Of a stretch of DNA of 7,075 nt, positions 6,491 to 7,075 are shown piece by piece. The notes beneath the pieces were generated by a model. It saw only the letters and a program-made list of their open reading frames with translations. It did no database searches and was not told the DNA's origin. The DNA comes from Methanomicrobiales archaeon. Its GTDB lineage: Archaea; Halobacteriota; Methanomicrobia; Methanomicrobiales; Methanomicrobiaceae. How positions within the stretch are numbered: position 1 is the stretch's first letter; every line of letters starts with the position of its first letter. Location: the NCBI GenBank assembly GCA_012523385.1, contig JAAYIO010000270.1, positions 1-7,075 of the forward strand, given 5' to 3'. Both the position numbers and the translations under genes were made by a program.

Positions 6491-6574
6491 GTACAAGAAA
6501 TTTCCCGGAATCAAGTTAATGCTTTGGTTAATGACCGGACCGAAAGAAAACAGCGGATAAAACGGTAGGATGGT

Positions 6575-6591
6575 TCAGGCCGGTGGCCTGA
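6575..6591 (-). terminator. GC-rich hairpin downstream of the winged-helix gene
   Basis: TCAGGCC-GGT-GGCCTGA is a perfect 7-bp stem with a 3-base loop, 14 bases beyond the stop of the gene ending at 6606. On the - strand it is followed, after about 13 bases, by T-rich stretches (GTTTTATCC, GTTTTCTTT). This fits a transcript end between the winged-helix gene and the 70-residue gene. Archaeal termination depends mainly on T-tracts, so the hairpin may instead protect the 3' end. Confidence 0.5.
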
Positions 6592-6605
6592 GCATAATGA
6601 AACAA

Positions 6606-6857
6606 TTATGCAGAACGTGGAAGAACACGCCATGTGGTGCTGTTCGAGTAACTCCAGCGGGATATATCAAGTTCATCACAGATACCAGAAAGAATTGCCA
6701 TATTTGTGCCCACTTCTTTTGGCGACAAACCCAAGTCTTTTGCAATATACTTGGATTTAAAGTACTGTTTTCCCGCGGTAAGACCCTGCACCAGATATGA
6801 GATTATCTTCCCCTGTGTTGCCGTATACTGCTCAGAAATACGGTTTTTATCATTCAT
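6606..6857 (-). CDS. Small winged-helix protein of the DUF7123 type
   Basis: This 83-residue protein contains one helix-turn-helix-like domain. Residues 11-26 form a first helix (TATQGKIISYLVQGL). Residues 30-52 carry the conserved core KQYFKSKYIAKDLGLSPKEV, in which YIAKDLGLS..EVGTN is the recognition-helix region. Residues 66-78 give SRWSYSNSTTWRV, the strand pair expected for a wing. From memory this pattern (YF+SK.IA..LGLS.K+VG, then W...+STTW+V) matches the family labelled DUF7123, widespread in haloarchaea and methanogens; I could not run a search. It is probably a DNA-binding regulator or chromatin-associated protein, but its target is unknown. The ATG at 6857 has a GGAG Shine-Dalgarno (6865-6868) 7 bases upstream and a good TATA box further up. 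It is transcribed on its own, with a hairpin after the stop. Confidence 0.85.
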   Translation of the reverse strand: MNDKNRISEQYTATQGKIISYLVQGLTAGKQYFKSKYIAKDLGLSPKEVGTNMAILSGICDELDISRWSYSNSTTWRVLPRSA

Positions 6858-6894
6858 CGTTAAACTCCAAGAACAACTTCCATTTAGATATTAC

Positions 6895-6913
6895 TATAAT
6901 ATAAATGTTTCCT
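6895..6913 (-). promoter_or_regulatory. Archaeal BRE/TATA promoter of the winged-helix gene
   Basis: Read on the - strand, the segment is GGAAACATTTATATTATA. A purine-rich BRE-like GGAAAC directly precedes TTTATATTA, a near-consensus archaeal TATA box. A start site about 25 bases downstream of the box would fall near 6876, leaving a leader of about 18 bases that contains the GGAG ribosome site. Confidence 0.7.
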
Positions 6914-7031
6914 GGAGATATGCTATTTTTTGGTCAATTCAGACAATATTTAGGATTAATTTGATTAAAACCCTGAAAATAGGCCGGAATTGATTCCCAC
7001 ATTCGGTTAAAGGTTGTATCAGAAATTGAAA

Positions 7032-7071
7032 GGTAATTATTTAAAATAACCTTATTATTATTATTATTATT
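7032..7071. repeat. AT palindrome followed by a TTA trinucleotide microsatellite
   Basis: TTATTT-A-AAATAA (7037-7049) is a perfect 13-base odd palindrome, flanked by GG on the left and CC on the right (7032-7033 and 7050-7051). Directly after it, 7052-7071 is an uninterrupted run of TTA units (20 bases, nearly seven copies). The TTTAAAATA core could serve as a TATA box for a gene starting beyond the right edge, or the palindrome plus T-rich run could end transcription. The window stops too soon to decide. Confidence 0.75.
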
Positions 7072-7075
7072 CTAC

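Larger units (their letters stand above)
6858..7075. other. AT-rich non-coding end of the window
   Basis: Apart from the winged-helix promoter and the terminal palindrome and microsatellite, I see no gene here. The only long open frame on the + strand (to 6993) is antisense to the winged-helix gene, has no credible start region and encodes a low-complexity product, so it is not called. The composition is clearly more AT-rich than the genes to the left. Confidence 0.6.

Noticed and set aside
6706..6993. Plus-strand open frame of 95 codons across the winged-helix gene and its promoter
   Set aside because: It is antisense to a protein with a recognisable conserved fold and runs through the BRE/TATA element; its composition reflects AT-rich non-coding DNA.

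Overview
The window looks like a mid-GC chromosome fragment from a methanogenic archaeon, most likely of the Methanomicrobiales. The placement is inferred from protein style, not from a marker gene. The clues are a methanogen-type soluble chemoreceptor with PAS domains and a HAMP-like connector, archaeal BRE/TATA promoters with short leaders, a DUF7123-type winged-helix protein otherwise known from haloarchaea and methanogens, and a cysteine-lipobox lipoprotein.

Left half (1-4509, + strand): a tight three-gene unit. It holds the C-terminal part of a ParA-type ATPase (its start lies upstream of the window), a 1058-residue chemoreceptor with no transmembrane segment, and a CheR receptor methyltransferase. 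ParA and receptor are 6 bases apart, and the receptor overlaps CheR. The receptor has, in order, a short basic N-terminus resembling the ParA-stimulating motif of ParB proteins, a very long coiled coil with a 69-residue repeat, two PAS domains, a HAMP-like connector and a complete chemoreceptor signalling hairpin. The simplest reading is a cytoplasmic chemosensory module whose cluster is positioned or segregated by its own ParA, comparable to the bacterial PpfA-TlpT pair. This is the most interesting feature of the window. CheA, CheW and CheB are not seen here and would have to lie upstream or elsewhere.

Middle (4510-6194): two convergent pairs with almost no space between them. CheR meets a small two-helix membrane protein stop codon to stop codon. 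A membrane-anchored extracytoplasmic protein of unknown family (+) meets a helical lipoprotein (-) 9 bases apart. The small membrane protein and the anchored protein diverge from an AT-rich region that may hold a shared TATA element.

Right end (6195-7075, - strand): a 70-residue hypothetical protein, a small DUF7123-like winged-helix protein with a good archaeal promoter, two hairpins between genes, and an AT-rich non-coding end finishing in a palindrome and a TTA microsatellite. No tRNA, rRNA, CRISPR array, insertion sequence or transposase was found.
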